Origin: Alentia gelatinosa
Lineage: Eukaryota; Annelida; Polychaeta; Phyllodocida; Polynoidae
Direction of reading: 5' to 3'
Assembly: GCA_950022655.1 (NCBI GenBank)
Contig: OX465584.1
Location: 26,447,469-26,511,468 of the forward strand
DNA: 64,000 nt
Made by a program: the position numbers and the translations under genes. The notes under the pieces are model-generated. The model worked only from the letters and a program-made list of their open reading frames with translations. It ran no database searches and was not told the DNA's origin. Positions within the stretch are counted from its first letter, which is position 1, and each line of letters begins with the position of its first letter. Positions 25,220 to 35,656 of the stretch are shown one piece after another.

Positions 25220-28200
25220 TCACTTGATGGACTCGAGCGCTGAGAGTGCGGCTTCGCAGTGGCCGAGTCGCTCGCGGAGTCCGGTGAGGTTAAAGGTGGC
25301 GGTGCCCACCTCTTTCTGCACGTGGATGAGTTGCGCCCGGAGCTGCGCCTCCTCTCGCTGCAGCCCCCACAAGCGCTCCAGTAAGGTCTCCACCTGGTCC
25401 ACCGTCACCTGCTGCTCCGCCAGGTGAGCCTCAAGCTTCTCCGCCACCGCTGTCAACACATCAGAGTTCAGAAAAAGGTTGAAGTAATACACAATAATGA
25501 CTGGTTTTGGGTACGAGTGGCCGTAATCTCCGAGTAGTTGACGCGTAGTAATATCCGAGCGATTAGCGAGGATATTACGTCGTCAACTACGAGGAGATTA
25601 CGGTCATTCGTATACAAAACCAGTCGTTATTGTATTTATTACCCACCTACAAGATTAATAATGAATCTATTACAATTAAACAGTTTCCGTAAGCCATTTA
25701 GTTCCAGACACCACAGCACTGTCACACATAGCAGTAATTCGGTGTAGACTTACACCAATAATATAGTTCGCCATTAACCTGTGATTTTAGCATGCAAAGT
25801 GTGTTATGACAGTGATTTCTGATGGTGAATGAGATTATTTTGACTGATTATAAATAATAAGCATTGAATGAACATTCAAGAAACTTATTTCGAAGTACAT
25901 GATGATTCAACCTTATTATGGATCGGACTATTTTTCCGGAATCTCCTGCAGGAGATTCTGATATGTCAGAATCTCCGGGTAGCTGTTTCCAGGTGTCCTA
26001 TACATTTCCTATGGAGACTCCGTAATAGGTGGGTAATAAAAAGGAAGAAACACCGGCAAAGTCAGTGGATCACCAGAGAACCAGATTATAAACTGGTTAT
26101 CCACTCATCCGAGGTGGGCTGCGAGTCACCCTTGGTTTTCCCCATTCTAGCCCCATTCATATGGCTTGAAATATCCAAGGCGAAGGGTGGACGTTTTTTG
26201 TATTTTCTCAATCAATAAATCATGGAACGTTTAGGTTGAAGTGAGCCAGTCTAGACCTCTACAGAAGGTGAACAACACATCTAAGTGAAGTTATGGATAT
26301 TCTAAGGCGATTTATTAACGTTTATGAAACATTTGGATAAGAATGGTTGCCTGATTAATAAAATCTGCCATAGTTATGTACATTTATTGAGAAACCTAAA
26401 ACCATGGCCTTGCTTTAGGCGAGAATGTTGAAAAGCCACTGAAAATGGAAATACTTGTTTTCGTTTCCATTTCATAATTTAGTATTTCATCTCACATGTA
26501 CGGTTGGTCTGCGCAGTAATTTAGGTAACTCGTCTCACCTGTAAGAGGGTCACGACAGTGATCTAGTAACTTGTCACACATGTAGAGTGGTTGGCACAGT
26601 AATCTAGTAACTTTTCCACCTGTAAAATGATCTAGTAAATCATCTCAGATGTAAGAGGGCCAGCACAGGTATCTAGTAACACATCTTACCGGTACTCTTC
26701 TCTTCTATGGCACTGTGGGACTTGGTGCTCTGGTCACAGGCCCCTGTAATGGCGGCCAAGATATGATCCCGGAGACGTTCTTCACATTCACCAAGAAAGG
26801 ACAGCAGTCCCTCGCCATCATCTGTGATGCTGATTGCCATAGCTGAGAATGCAATAAACATTATACGTGAAGATGTGCACGACGAGAAAAAAACCACTTC
26901 TAATATCAACTGATGCTACCTTGAATATGACAGTTACTTGTCAGATCTCGCAATGCTATGCTATCTCCAAGAACAAAGTTATGAACCACTTTAACTTCTA
27001 TTTTTGTGTATATATGCTGAATAAACCATCCACTTTACACCTGCTGCCTCCCCCTTCCAATTATGAGAGTTGGCAAAAATACATGAATAGCACATCAAAT
27101 ATACATTCCACCTAAATAGTGACACTTTCTAGGGTGTAAGCAACTGTCATTGCCACTTATGGAGATGTAACACCAATGCTGAATGTAAATCAATATTAAG
27201 GAAACATCTGTTTGAGTATGCCCATTTCACACCAAATCCCCCCCCCCCCCACTTTTAACAAATACTTGAATATCTCTGTAAATATAGAATCTACTTTTAA
27301 AATTCCACTTCCCAGCACCTACTGTCTTTTATTCTCTATCTAATGAGGCATATCATATTGTTATTCAACCAGTTTAAGGGCTAGAAATATGTCCATAAAG
27401 GAGTTCTTAAAAATGTATGCCAAAATACCAAATATCAAAACTGTGAGGCATTGTACCACCATAAAACCTTTCCAAAACAGAAATCATATTCCTATCTGTA
27501 TTTAGTTAGCTATAAAAAAAGCAGAAATATGGTCAGGTCGCTTAGTAACTCTACAAGCAGTGTACATAGACAATAATCGATGGTTTTGTGGACAGGCGGC
27601 CGTAAACCACGAGAGGTTGACGCGTAGTAATACACGAGCGCTATAGCGAGTGTATTACGAGGTCAACAGCGAGTGGTTTACAGAGCTGCCTGTTCACAAA
27701 ACCATCGTTTGTTGTACTTATTATCCATCTTTTCGAATAAATTAAACCCCTTAATTGCCATATTGACGGGTATAACAACAGAAACTATTTCTTTGCTCTA
27801 TAGCAAAAGGGACTATTTTTCCCGTATACCATGGTTTTGAGGCCGTATACCACAGGTTTGATTCCGTATACCACAGTTATGGTATATGACAGGTTTTATA
27901 CAATGGGTCGTGGTTTACTGAGTCCCCATACATTTTCAATGGGGGCTTTGTATACGATGGATAATAATAAAGTAGGCTATAGCCATAACCTAAAGACCAA
28001 CCGTCCACCTGCTAATAAAGCCATTTAAGTACAAAACGAGATTATAGTGCAGTTATCATATTGCCAAATGTGTGTTGTCAGGAGTACAAGCTGGGGAATG
28101 GTAGAGGTAACTATGGATGTTATTTGATCCCCTCTTGAATGCTAAATACATGTAGTATTTGTTCTTTGACGTTTAGTGTGTAGTACTCACAAGCTGTTCC

Positions 28201-31200
28201 AGTTCCTTCCTCTCCGTTGTTCTGCGCTGTTGGAACTTGCCTAATAACATTAAAGTACAGATGAATAAAACCTCAAACAAAAAGGTACATCTTTGGTGTT
28301 TATTGAGAACGGGCATCGTCACAGTCCTTTATTTAACCTCATTTTAAATCATGTATACCCAAGTTATATATACTTCCCCATACTAATTCTGCATATTCCC
28401 CCACACTTATTATATACACTCCCACACTAACTATGCGTTCTTCCACATTAATTATACATATTCCCACACTAATCATGTTTGCTCACCAATATTCTATACA
28501 TATTCTCGCATTAATCATACTTACTTCACATAAATCATAAATACTACCATACTAACTATGCAAATATAAATTATGTGTACACCCACATTAATTACACATA
28601 CTCACACGCCTAAGATGCATACTCACATATTGATCATGATTCCTACTCGATCCTGCTCCTCTGAAATGCCTTCATCTTCTTCATTTTCATCAATTTTTTG
28701 TCGCTTTTCTTCCGGCATGTCACTACAAAACACGTCATATCGTATTTAGAGAACATGTTCACCTTTAAGCAATTAAATCTGAGAGTAGAAAGTGGCACCA
28801 GCAGACTTGAGCATCAGATGGTAAACCTAGCATAAATTTTTGTTCATGTTTTTTGCATCGATGCAAAACATAGATTGTATATCTAGGTGATACAAAATTA
28901 ATTTATACATGAGTGTTGTAATTCAATACCAATATAAATATGCTTTGCTGCAAAGCATTTATGATACAGTTTGGTGCACAAACTAAAGTTATGAAGTAAA
29001 GTAAGAAAGGGTTATTTACCATTCTTCCGGGCTCGATCTGAAAATTTGTATTAAAAAAAATCAATAATTACTTTTTTACTTGTACAATCTACGATTATTA
29101 GATTTCAAACATGTATCTATACTTGTCCACAATATGAATGCTTAATTTCAGTTGTGCAAGTGCACTTATATAATGGTCTATGATATGAATTATCAATTTC
29201 AGTTATATACATACTTACAACATAGTTATTTCAGCTATACACATGTACTTACAAAAATCTACGATATGAATCTTTTACTTCAATTAAAAGATTGTACTTA
29301 CAATGGTCTCTTTCCAAATGATTGTTCTTCTTTAGACACTTTGCCAAGAGCTCGGTCCTGAAATCAGAATAGTTTTACAAATGGAAAATTCAATTATATC
29401 TGCATTAGTCACCTTATGACATTTACTAACAGAATGAAAATCATACGCTCACTTAAATCTAGATCTATTTCGATAACATTTTAAACATATCTCATTCACT
29501 ACGTGGACACTCGGGAAATCTTTGTGAAAAACTTGAAACCTGTCTTACTAAAATATCAAAGCTTGAATTATTAAAGCTTTTCCAGTGAAGCCTGAAGTCT
29601 GTTTAGAGAATAGACTTACCAGATCTCTGAGGACAATGTTCACCGTGTCTTTGGTGAGTTCTTTGTCTTTCTGCTTGTGTTTCTCGGAGGTCTTGCCCTT
29701 CTCGCCTCGGAGCTTCTTCATGTAAGCCGACAGTTTGTGCTTCTTGCCCTGTGCCCGCAGCACAGAGTCCAGGTACATGGCCGTCTTCATGTAGGAATTC
29801 TTTATGGCGATCTGTATAGGGGTCATCTCCTGAAACAAACACACAATAATCAGAGACAAGTTTTCTGATCGCCACACGAGAACTATTCTGCACTGGCAAA
29901 TATTTACCCTTTTTATGGAGATTTCTATATTTGCTTATGTGGCAAAAGTGAGAAATACTAATACTATACCTGATCAAATTCATAAAAATTATATGAGAGC
30001 ATTTCGCTAAACTGAATTCATAGTTTCTTTGGGGGAATAGATGACATATCGTTTGGATATTGAAAAGTAATTTGGTAACGCCCACACAGAGTGGAGTCAA
30101 TGGTGAGTGTCTTGAATTTTGCTGTAACAATTCTTGTTTCATAAATCGAAAAGGAAAAAAAAAGAGGAAAAACTATACGCCTGTTTGGCTAACCTGACTA
30201 TTGGGTAGGTCCACCTCACAGCCGGCCGCCACCACTTGTTGGATACTGCTGAGAGAGCCGCCCGCTTTGGCCAGCAGGTGGAGTGGTGTGTCGTTCTCAT
30301 TGTTCTGTGCGTTCAGCAACAGCTCCGCCACCTCTGCAGTATAGTGAACTAGTTAACATGTGCTATATCAAATGTATGGTACACCTCTAAAATATCATGA
30401 ACTAGTTAACATGTGCTATATCAAATGTAAGGTACACCTCTGAAATATCATGAACTAGTTAACATCTTTTTTTTATCAAATGTATGGTGCAACTCTGCAA
30501 TATCATGAACAGTTTAACATGTTTTATATCAAAACAGACCCGTGCTCAGCTTGTACTGATTAACTAGTAAATACTACATACCTGGTGGCTGACTTTGTAT
30601 TGCTGCTAGGATGAGGGTCACTGCACGTGCATAAAAGTCACGACGAGGCATTCCTTTTTGGAGCATATCACAGCATATGTGTAGAGGAGTGTTTCCAAAG
30701 TTGTTTCCGACAGAGAGAGCTGGGTGGAGCACCTAGCGCAAGATGGTATACGATGATGACACTTCAATGATTTAGATTAAGTAGGAACATTATTTACCAA
30801 TACTATGGACACGTGATTATGGATACTACCACACAGTGTTGATGGTGGGATTTCATCAAAGAAGTTTCTCTAAATATCACAGTATCCCCAATCTACTATC
30901 ATTGATGTAGGTACCTGGAGGAGTTCCTGGAACTTGTGGCTGGCGTCACGTGGGCAGCTCTCCAGGAGGCGGATGAGGGCACGGTGCAGGCATGTGTCTC
31001 CAGATAGACGAGACTTGGTCTCCGGTGGAAAACCATTATCCACGAGCCACTCCATTGCCCGTATACGACCTGTAAACACACGCACATGTCAGCTCTCACA
31101 AACAACATCACAATTTTGAAACAAAATCATACCCTTTTAAGTGATAAGTAAGATTTTATGTCAGGCAATGAGCCATTTGATTTGTGTACATTTAGTAGGT

Positions 31201-33452
31201 TAGCAATAACAACAAATATTTAAAAGTTGGGTATGACTATGGGGCCATCCATTAAGTACGTACATAGAATTTCTGAAATCTTTGACCCCCCCTCCCCTCT
31301 CCTGCATTTGTATGCAATAGAACAAAGAAGGGGCATACGCAAAATTTCCGAACATTACGGCCGCACTAATTAACGGGATCAACGTGGTGTATCTTACCAA
31401 GGTTACATGCCCAGTGTCCAAGAGGCATGCGGTAACTTTCCATGGCATCCGGAATGTCATTCATAATGTCCCAACCTCCTCTCTGCAAACAATCAAATCA
31501 ACTCTCATATCACATAACCTTTTTAGACACAAAACACAAACATAGATAAGACGAGGCTAGGTGTGTGTAGTCACATTTTTTCTCCCTTGTTTGAGCAGTC
31601 TAACGTCCAATGTGTTCTATCAGACTAACTTTGGAAGGGTGATGTCGGTTCTATGAGATGAATTTAGGTAGAAATCTCAACGTCCTACATCATTGGGCTT
31701 ACGAGTCTAGTGCCTTTACCGTCGAGCTAACTCCCACACCTATCTTTGGCATCGAGGTAAATCAGTGTTCAGTTTGTTCTATAACGACTTTAGTGTCAAA
31801 TAGTGTTAAAAAGGGGTTGTGTATTCAAAACCAGAGTCTGAATAGGGTTGTCCTGGCTTGGGCACTTTCATCAATGAGAATCCTGAAGATACCTTTGAAA
31901 GGCATAAATCATGATGAGATATATTGTATCATTGTAATTTGATGTAAAAAAGCGGCACTTAAAGTTAGAAAATTCACACTGGTGTATACTTTAAGTTATG
32001 TGTGATTATATAGTGTGGTGAGCCATCTGGAGGATGGGCCTCTGGCTTGCCATAGTTGCCTCCAGACATCTGGACTGTTCAGGGAGGCTCTAGAGTGTTG
32101 CGTCGGCAATACTCCGCAAGCCCACTAAGTGGCGCCCTGAAAATTCCCCTATCATCTAAGTCTGTAGCTAACCATAACCTTAAATCTAACCCTTCTCTTG
32201 ATTTTAAACTTAACCGTTAACCTAAACTTAAACAGGTTAGTACATAAAATCGATAAAACCAAGGAACACAGGATTATTTGTGGTTTTCCAGTGCCCGGAA
32301 TTTTGGTATGGATCCTCTTTACATAATTGTGGTTCCAGAGCGAGAATCGACCTGTTTTCAGTATGAATGGTCTGATGTGAACCATTTGTCACTGATAATC
32401 ATCTGTGATGTCCATGTATGACACATCAAATTGGAGCTGGAATACCATAGAATACGATGCATTCGCTTTATTTCTATGGAATTAATGTACATGGGTATTT
32501 TGAATGCATTACACTCATACACTCAGTAATCCAATGCTAAAGAACACACATTGCCAGGCGTTCGTTTGGTTTCATGCAGGACGTAGCTAAGTAGATACCG
32601 TACGGTGCAACGCCGGCCAGTGGAAAAAGGCCTATAGGAAGTTCAGCGGGAAATGGGGGCGTAAAAAAGGAAAGAAATAATCACTGGAGGGGTTGAACGG
32701 AGGGACAGAAAGCCCGCCCCGGCTCCCGGCCGCTCTTTTATCTCAATCGGGTTGTTTTACGAAGCTATAAAAGGAGGAGTTGTGATCGGGAAAATATATG
32801 AGGGTATAAGATAGGGGTATAGTCGGTGATGGTGCGTACATCAACAATCGTAAGGTCGGGGAGAGTCGGACATTACCCCCATGCTAGTGATGTCCGACGC
32901 ATCGGGAAAGGTATAAAATCGGGTAGCTGAAGTGCGTACATCGACAAATATATCACCAATTCATCACGATCTCCTGATGAAGATAAATGAAGTTTATCGA
33001 AACGTTAAGTTTTTATTATCATCACTTATCATATCATCTCATCAGCATTGCCTGTACTCATATTTTACCATCAATAAAACCTTTTAACTGAATTGGAACG
33101 AGTCTGGTTTTGTGTGGTTAAACCCTTCTTACATATTTCACCAATTCTCACAGATCCAACCGATCCGTGGGACAAAGGTATACTCGGACAGAGTTGGTGT
33201 GTCGATGTTTTATAATATAGGCTTTAGGGAATCAGCCCTGTGATGAGTTAGAGTTAGAGCAGAGGCGTGTGACCCAGGGAGAAGAGTGACCTGTTTGTAA
33301 ATGGTGACCACATGGTTGAGGTCGTTGAGGCGCAGGTTCATCACCATCGTGTCGTCCGTGTCGCGGCAGTTCAGCAGCGCCACCAGCAGCGGGTGGTGCT
33401 TGATGGCGCAGTTGGTGCGGCAGTAGGGCGGGCAGCGGATTAGGGTCGTCAT
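25220..33452 (-). CDS. Ankyrin-repeat protein 2 with C-terminal coiled coil (501 aa, twelve exons)
   Basis: Exons in transcript order: 33452-33291, 31482-31398, 31069-30915, 30732-30582, 30333-30194, 29829-29620, 29357-29302, 29037-29020, 28722-28627, 28240-28191, 26842-26690, 25449-25220. All junctions keep phase. The start MTTLIRCPPYCRTNCAIKHH is Cys-rich. Ankyrin-type repeats cover roughly residues 70-265: MPLGHWACNLGRIRAMEWLV, GDTCLHRALIRLLE, GNTPLHICCDML, NENDTPLHLLAKAGGS, EMTPIQIAIKNSYMKTAMYL. A Lys-rich segment (KKHKLSAYMKKLRGEKGK, then KHKQKDKE) covers about 256-290. An acidic low-complexity stretch (KIDENEEDEGISEEQ) lies near 335-350. The last 75 residues are heptad-rich (LEAHLAEQQVTVDQVETLL, then REEAQLRAQL) and likely form a coiled coil. 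The composition suggests a scaffold. I do not recognise an orthologue. The 5' end is taken at the first ATG of the open exon; upstream non-coding exons are possible. Confidence 0.8.
25497..25645. mobile_element. Foldback element family B
   Basis: A near-perfect palindrome of about 140 bases: ACTGGTTTTG...GTAATCTCCGAGTAGTTGACG on the left pairs with CGTCAACTACGAGGAGATTAC...CAAAACCAGT on the right. The centre CGAGCGATTAGCGAGGATATT resembles the centre of family A. An inverted ATTACCCACCT/AGGTGGGTAAT pair at about 25,638 and 26,026 suggests the whole element spans 25,497-26,045. Confidence 0.65.
26040..26460. repeat. Dispersed repeat, about 410 bases (copy at 49.1 kb)
   Basis: Matches 49,120-49,540 in the same orientation with shared stretches such as CCCCATTCTAGCC, TTTTCTCAATC, TTATGGATAT, ATAAGAATGGTT and CATGGCCTTGC. 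No coding capacity. Confidence 0.6.
26515..26695 (-). repeat. Tandem repeat at the exon 11 donor of ankyrin gene 2
   Basis: ATCTAGTAAC-type units recur at about 26,519, 26,561, 26,602, 26,630 and 26,671 (mostly 41-base spacing). Each is followed or preceded by TCTCACCTGTAAGAGGG-like sequence, and the array runs directly into the donor at 26,689. Confidence 0.75.
27096..28022. repeat. Dispersed repeat, copy 1 (interrupted)
   Basis: Sequence from about 27,096 to 27,560, continued after the insertion at 27,971-28,022, matches 58,270-58,615 in the same orientation. Shared landmarks are GTAAGCAACTGTCA, CCACTTATGGAGATG, a poly-C run, ACTACAAGCAG and AGGCTATAGCCATAAAC. Confidence 0.6.
27561..27970. 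mobile_element. Foldback element family A, copy 2 (inverted, with known empty site)
   Basis: This is the reverse complement of the right palindrome and body of copy 1. The palindrome at about 27,572-27,715 folds over a centre of CGAGCGCTATAGCGAG. The flanks (CTACAAGCAG on the left, AGTAGGCTATAGCCATAA on the right) are continuous in a related repeat at about 58,540-58,580, where this insert is absent. That defines the element as about 410 bases. It sits in intron 10 of ankyrin gene 2. Confidence 0.65.
28340..28645 (-). repeat. Tandem repeat seeded on the exon 9 donor of ankyrin gene 2
   Basis: About ten degenerate 25-30-base units of the form CATACTCACACATTAATCATG fill the intron. The unit at the right end, CATACTCACATATTGATCATG (28,619-28,639), is the actual splice junction: ACTCAC is the donor and the rest is coding. 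Confidence 0.7.
29020..29037 (-). CDS. 18-nt microexon (exon 8) of ankyrin gene 2
   Basis: Eighteen bases bounded by TTTTCAG and GTAAAT. They carry phase 2 in and out, reading L-S-S-P-E-E-C across the junctions, and link KRP of exon 7 to DMPEEK of exon 9. Skipping it would also preserve frame. Confidence 0.55.
29038..29312 (-). repeat. Tandem repeat filling intron 7 of ankyrin gene 2
   Basis: The 264-base intron is mostly degenerate copies of a 34-50-base unit containing GTACTTACAA plus an ATGGTCT or ATCTACGATATGAAT block, at about 29,077, 29,119, 29,161, 29,211, 29,245 and 29,294. The last copy is the exon 7 donor itself, so the coding end is part of the repeat. Confidence 0.7.
30329..30540 (-). 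repeat. 53-base tandem repeat seeded on the exon 5 acceptor of ankyrin gene 2
   Basis: CACCTCTGCAGTATAGTGAAC at the acceptor (the first five bases are coding) is repeated as CACCTCTAAAATATCATGAAC at 30,382, CACCTCTGAAATATCATGAAC at 30,435 and a CAACTCTGCAATATC form at 30,490. The copies are followed by CTAGTTAACATGTGCTATATC-like sequence. Spacing is 53, 53 and 55. Confidence 0.85.
31580..31770. repeat. SINE-like dispersed repeat
   Basis: Shares TAACGTCCAATGTGTTCTAT, a GACTAACTTTGG-type block, CTATGAGATGAAT and AGCTAACTCCCACACC with about 3060-3260. Lies in intron 1 of ankyrin gene 2 (31,483-33,290). Confidence 0.5.
32580..33090 (+). mobile_element. Putative retroelement terminal repeat with TATA box and AATAAA
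   Basis: A 500-base block unlike its surroundings: a GC-rich segment (CCCGCCCCGGCTCCCGGCCG near 32,712), a strong TATAAAAG box near 32,767 and an internal partial duplication (GGTATAAGAT...GTGCGTACATC near 32,813 and GGTATAAAAT...GTGCGTACATC near 32,910). It also has a GTCGGACAT/ATGTCCGAC hairpin at about 32,866-32,899, a hammerhead-like core at 32,974-33,002 and AATAAA near 33,073. The layout fits a solo terminal repeat of a Penelope-like or LTR element. No reverse transcriptase frame is present in the window. Confidence 0.4.
32974..33002 (+). ncRNA. Hammerhead-ribozyme-like core
   Basis: CTGATGA (32,974-32,980), then a six-base stem GATAAA/TTTATC with loop TGAAG, then GAAA (32,999-33,002). 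This is the conserved hammerhead core with stem II. The strand carrying the cleavage site (UH) was not convincingly placed in the flanks, so activity is unproven. Confidence 0.4.
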
Positions 33453-33789
33453 CTTGTCACAAACTCAACAGCCTACTTGGTTCTGTAGGTGATACAAAAA
33501 ATCAATATAATATTATGATACAGTTGGTGTTCTCAATGGACAATAGTACAAAGGGTGTCGTACAAAGCTGGCTGGTAGAATTAGTCCGAGTGTGCATCAC
33601 TGAGTCAGAGCCTCTCGGACTAGGTAGAAATTAGAATGTGCCACTTTGAAGAAAACAAGACACGTTGACACTACTTTCACTATCATGTATGGTGTTCGCG
33701 ACTTTGCGGTGACAGCATACGCAACTACTTTACAGTATATCTAGTGACGTATTTAGATAAACTTCTAGAGCTTATCACTATCAGTTACG

Positions 33790-34105
33790 GTACAGGGTAT
33801 TATCCTACCCCTAATATAAAATTCCATAGGCTTAACATTGAGTTTCCGTATGCCACGCTGACTGGCATACGGAGTTTTATATGCCACTAGTGGCATACAG
33901 AATTGTTATCACATAAAATTCCAAAATCGAGGAGACAGGGTAGGATAAAATCAAAACCTGATTCGTTTTAATCTTGGCCACCGCATGCCACTCCTGGAGT
34001 TTTGGCTCCAAACTTCACTAGGCTTCGCCTCATGAAGTCAAGTCACTAAGCCAAACTCCAGTCGTGACATACAGTGACCAAGATTAAAACTCATCCAGTT
34101 TTACG
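33790..34105. mobile_element. Pair of foldback segments
   Basis: The first palindrome has arms ATTATCCTACCCC near 33,798 and GGGTAGGATAAAAT near 33,938, with an inner GTATGCCAC/GTGGCATAC pair. The second has arms GTTTTAATCTTGG near 33,967 and CCAAGATTAAAAC near 34,078, with inner CTGGAGTTTTGGCT and its inverse AGCCAAACTCCAG. No coding capacity. It lies upstream of ankyrin gene 2. Confidence 0.55.
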
Positions 34106-35313
34106 ATACTAACGAAACATGTATTGAGATGGCCTAACCGATGATCAAAACCGTGGCTAATACATTAGCACGCTATTTACATTATTGCAACCAGATCTAG
34201 TTGCAGTTGGAAGTATTAATTTAGTTGTTATAGCTAGGAAAGAGCTAATAAGATGATGCCTGTTCTCGAATTCCGAGTGTCCGTCGTGACTTTTATTTGC
34301 GCCAGTGATACCGATGGACACAGATTGCCGTCGCCATCGGTGCCTACGGGACTCGGGTTGGGGTGCATTGGTCCTACACGATCAGCCACCTCATAACCAA
34401 TCAAAATCACTACAAAGCGATTCAAATAGAAAAGTAACTTACTCGATAACTAATTAGTCATAGGTCTTGACTCTGAGATCTCAATACCATACGATGTTTC
34501 TCTACCAAACCGAGAACAACATGGCCCCTGAACAAGAGCCGCCAGATGCCTTCGCCTGTTTGTAACTGTGGATCGAGACATACATTGAGACCATCAGTAT
34601 CATGCAGGTAACCAGCTCATTGCTGGGGAATCACCGAATCAGAACGAGGCTAACGCAGGGATTCTCCCAACAGGAGGCGCCACTTTATTATATACTTCCG
34701 GTACGAGTTACACGAAAAGACGACAACGAGGAAATTTTAAAGAATATTTTTAGCTTGTTTCGACTTAAGGTTGGTACATGTCTTGTTTTGAAAAGAGCTT
34801 ATTTACACCTAACATTTGTCCTATCATTAATAGACCAGGGAAAGGGTAACGTTTGTGAAGCCAGCTTTAGTTACTGCCTTTCCTAACGGTTCTAGCCTCT
34901 CGGACTAAACGGTTCGTGCTGAAACTGAACGGTGTAACAAACAACGGCAAATAATTATATTTTGCCTTTCATGAATTGAAATACAAACTTACAAAATTGA
35001 TTTCCGCAGATCTTTAGTTATATACTGACCTTTATTTGAAGTTCCTATGTGAATCTTTGACAGGGTTACCAGTCAAAGTACCACCCGTAGCCAAAGCATA
35101 GACTTCTACTCCAGGGAGTAGAGGTCTATGGCCAAATAGTCCGAGAGGCTCCGACTGTCAAAAGGTGCAGACAGTCAGAGAGCAGTCCCATAGATAGAGG
35201 CCTAGGCTAACTGGTCGACCAAAAATGTAAATCTTAGCCCAGCAGCCGTTTTTCCTATAAATATAGGTTGAATCTTTCTGATTTTGTGATAGACAGTTTC
35301 CTGAGGAAAAATG

Positions 35314-35656
35314 CAATACTGTACGCCCCGCTCGGTAGCCCCCATGCTTCAGATGCCCCGCTTGGTTTTTGAGAGGCGACATACCCGCACTCGCGGCGAA
35401 CGACGTAACAAACTATGACAATAATCTTATATTGCCTATCATGAATCAAAATATAAAGCCACAAACTGTTTTCCGCACAGCTTTAGCTATCTATTCATGT
35501 TTATTAGAAGTTCCTAGGTCAATTACTGACAAAGTTCTGATATATATTTCTTAAAAAAACGAGGCGTGCTGGTTACGAAGCGGGGCTTCCAGAGACCCAA
35601 TTTATGAAACGGGGTGTTCAAAGCGTGCTGGCTATCGAGCTGGGGCGTCCAGTATT
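35314..35656. mobile_element. TGGACGCCCCG inverted-repeat element, second copy
   Basis: Arms AATACTGTACGCCCCGCTCG near 35,315 and the inverse CGAGCTGGGGCGTCCAGTATT near 35,636. The AT-rich core is shared with 9.2, 10.7 and 34.9 kb. Lies between the divergent ankyrin gene 2 and NOSIP. Confidence 0.6.
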
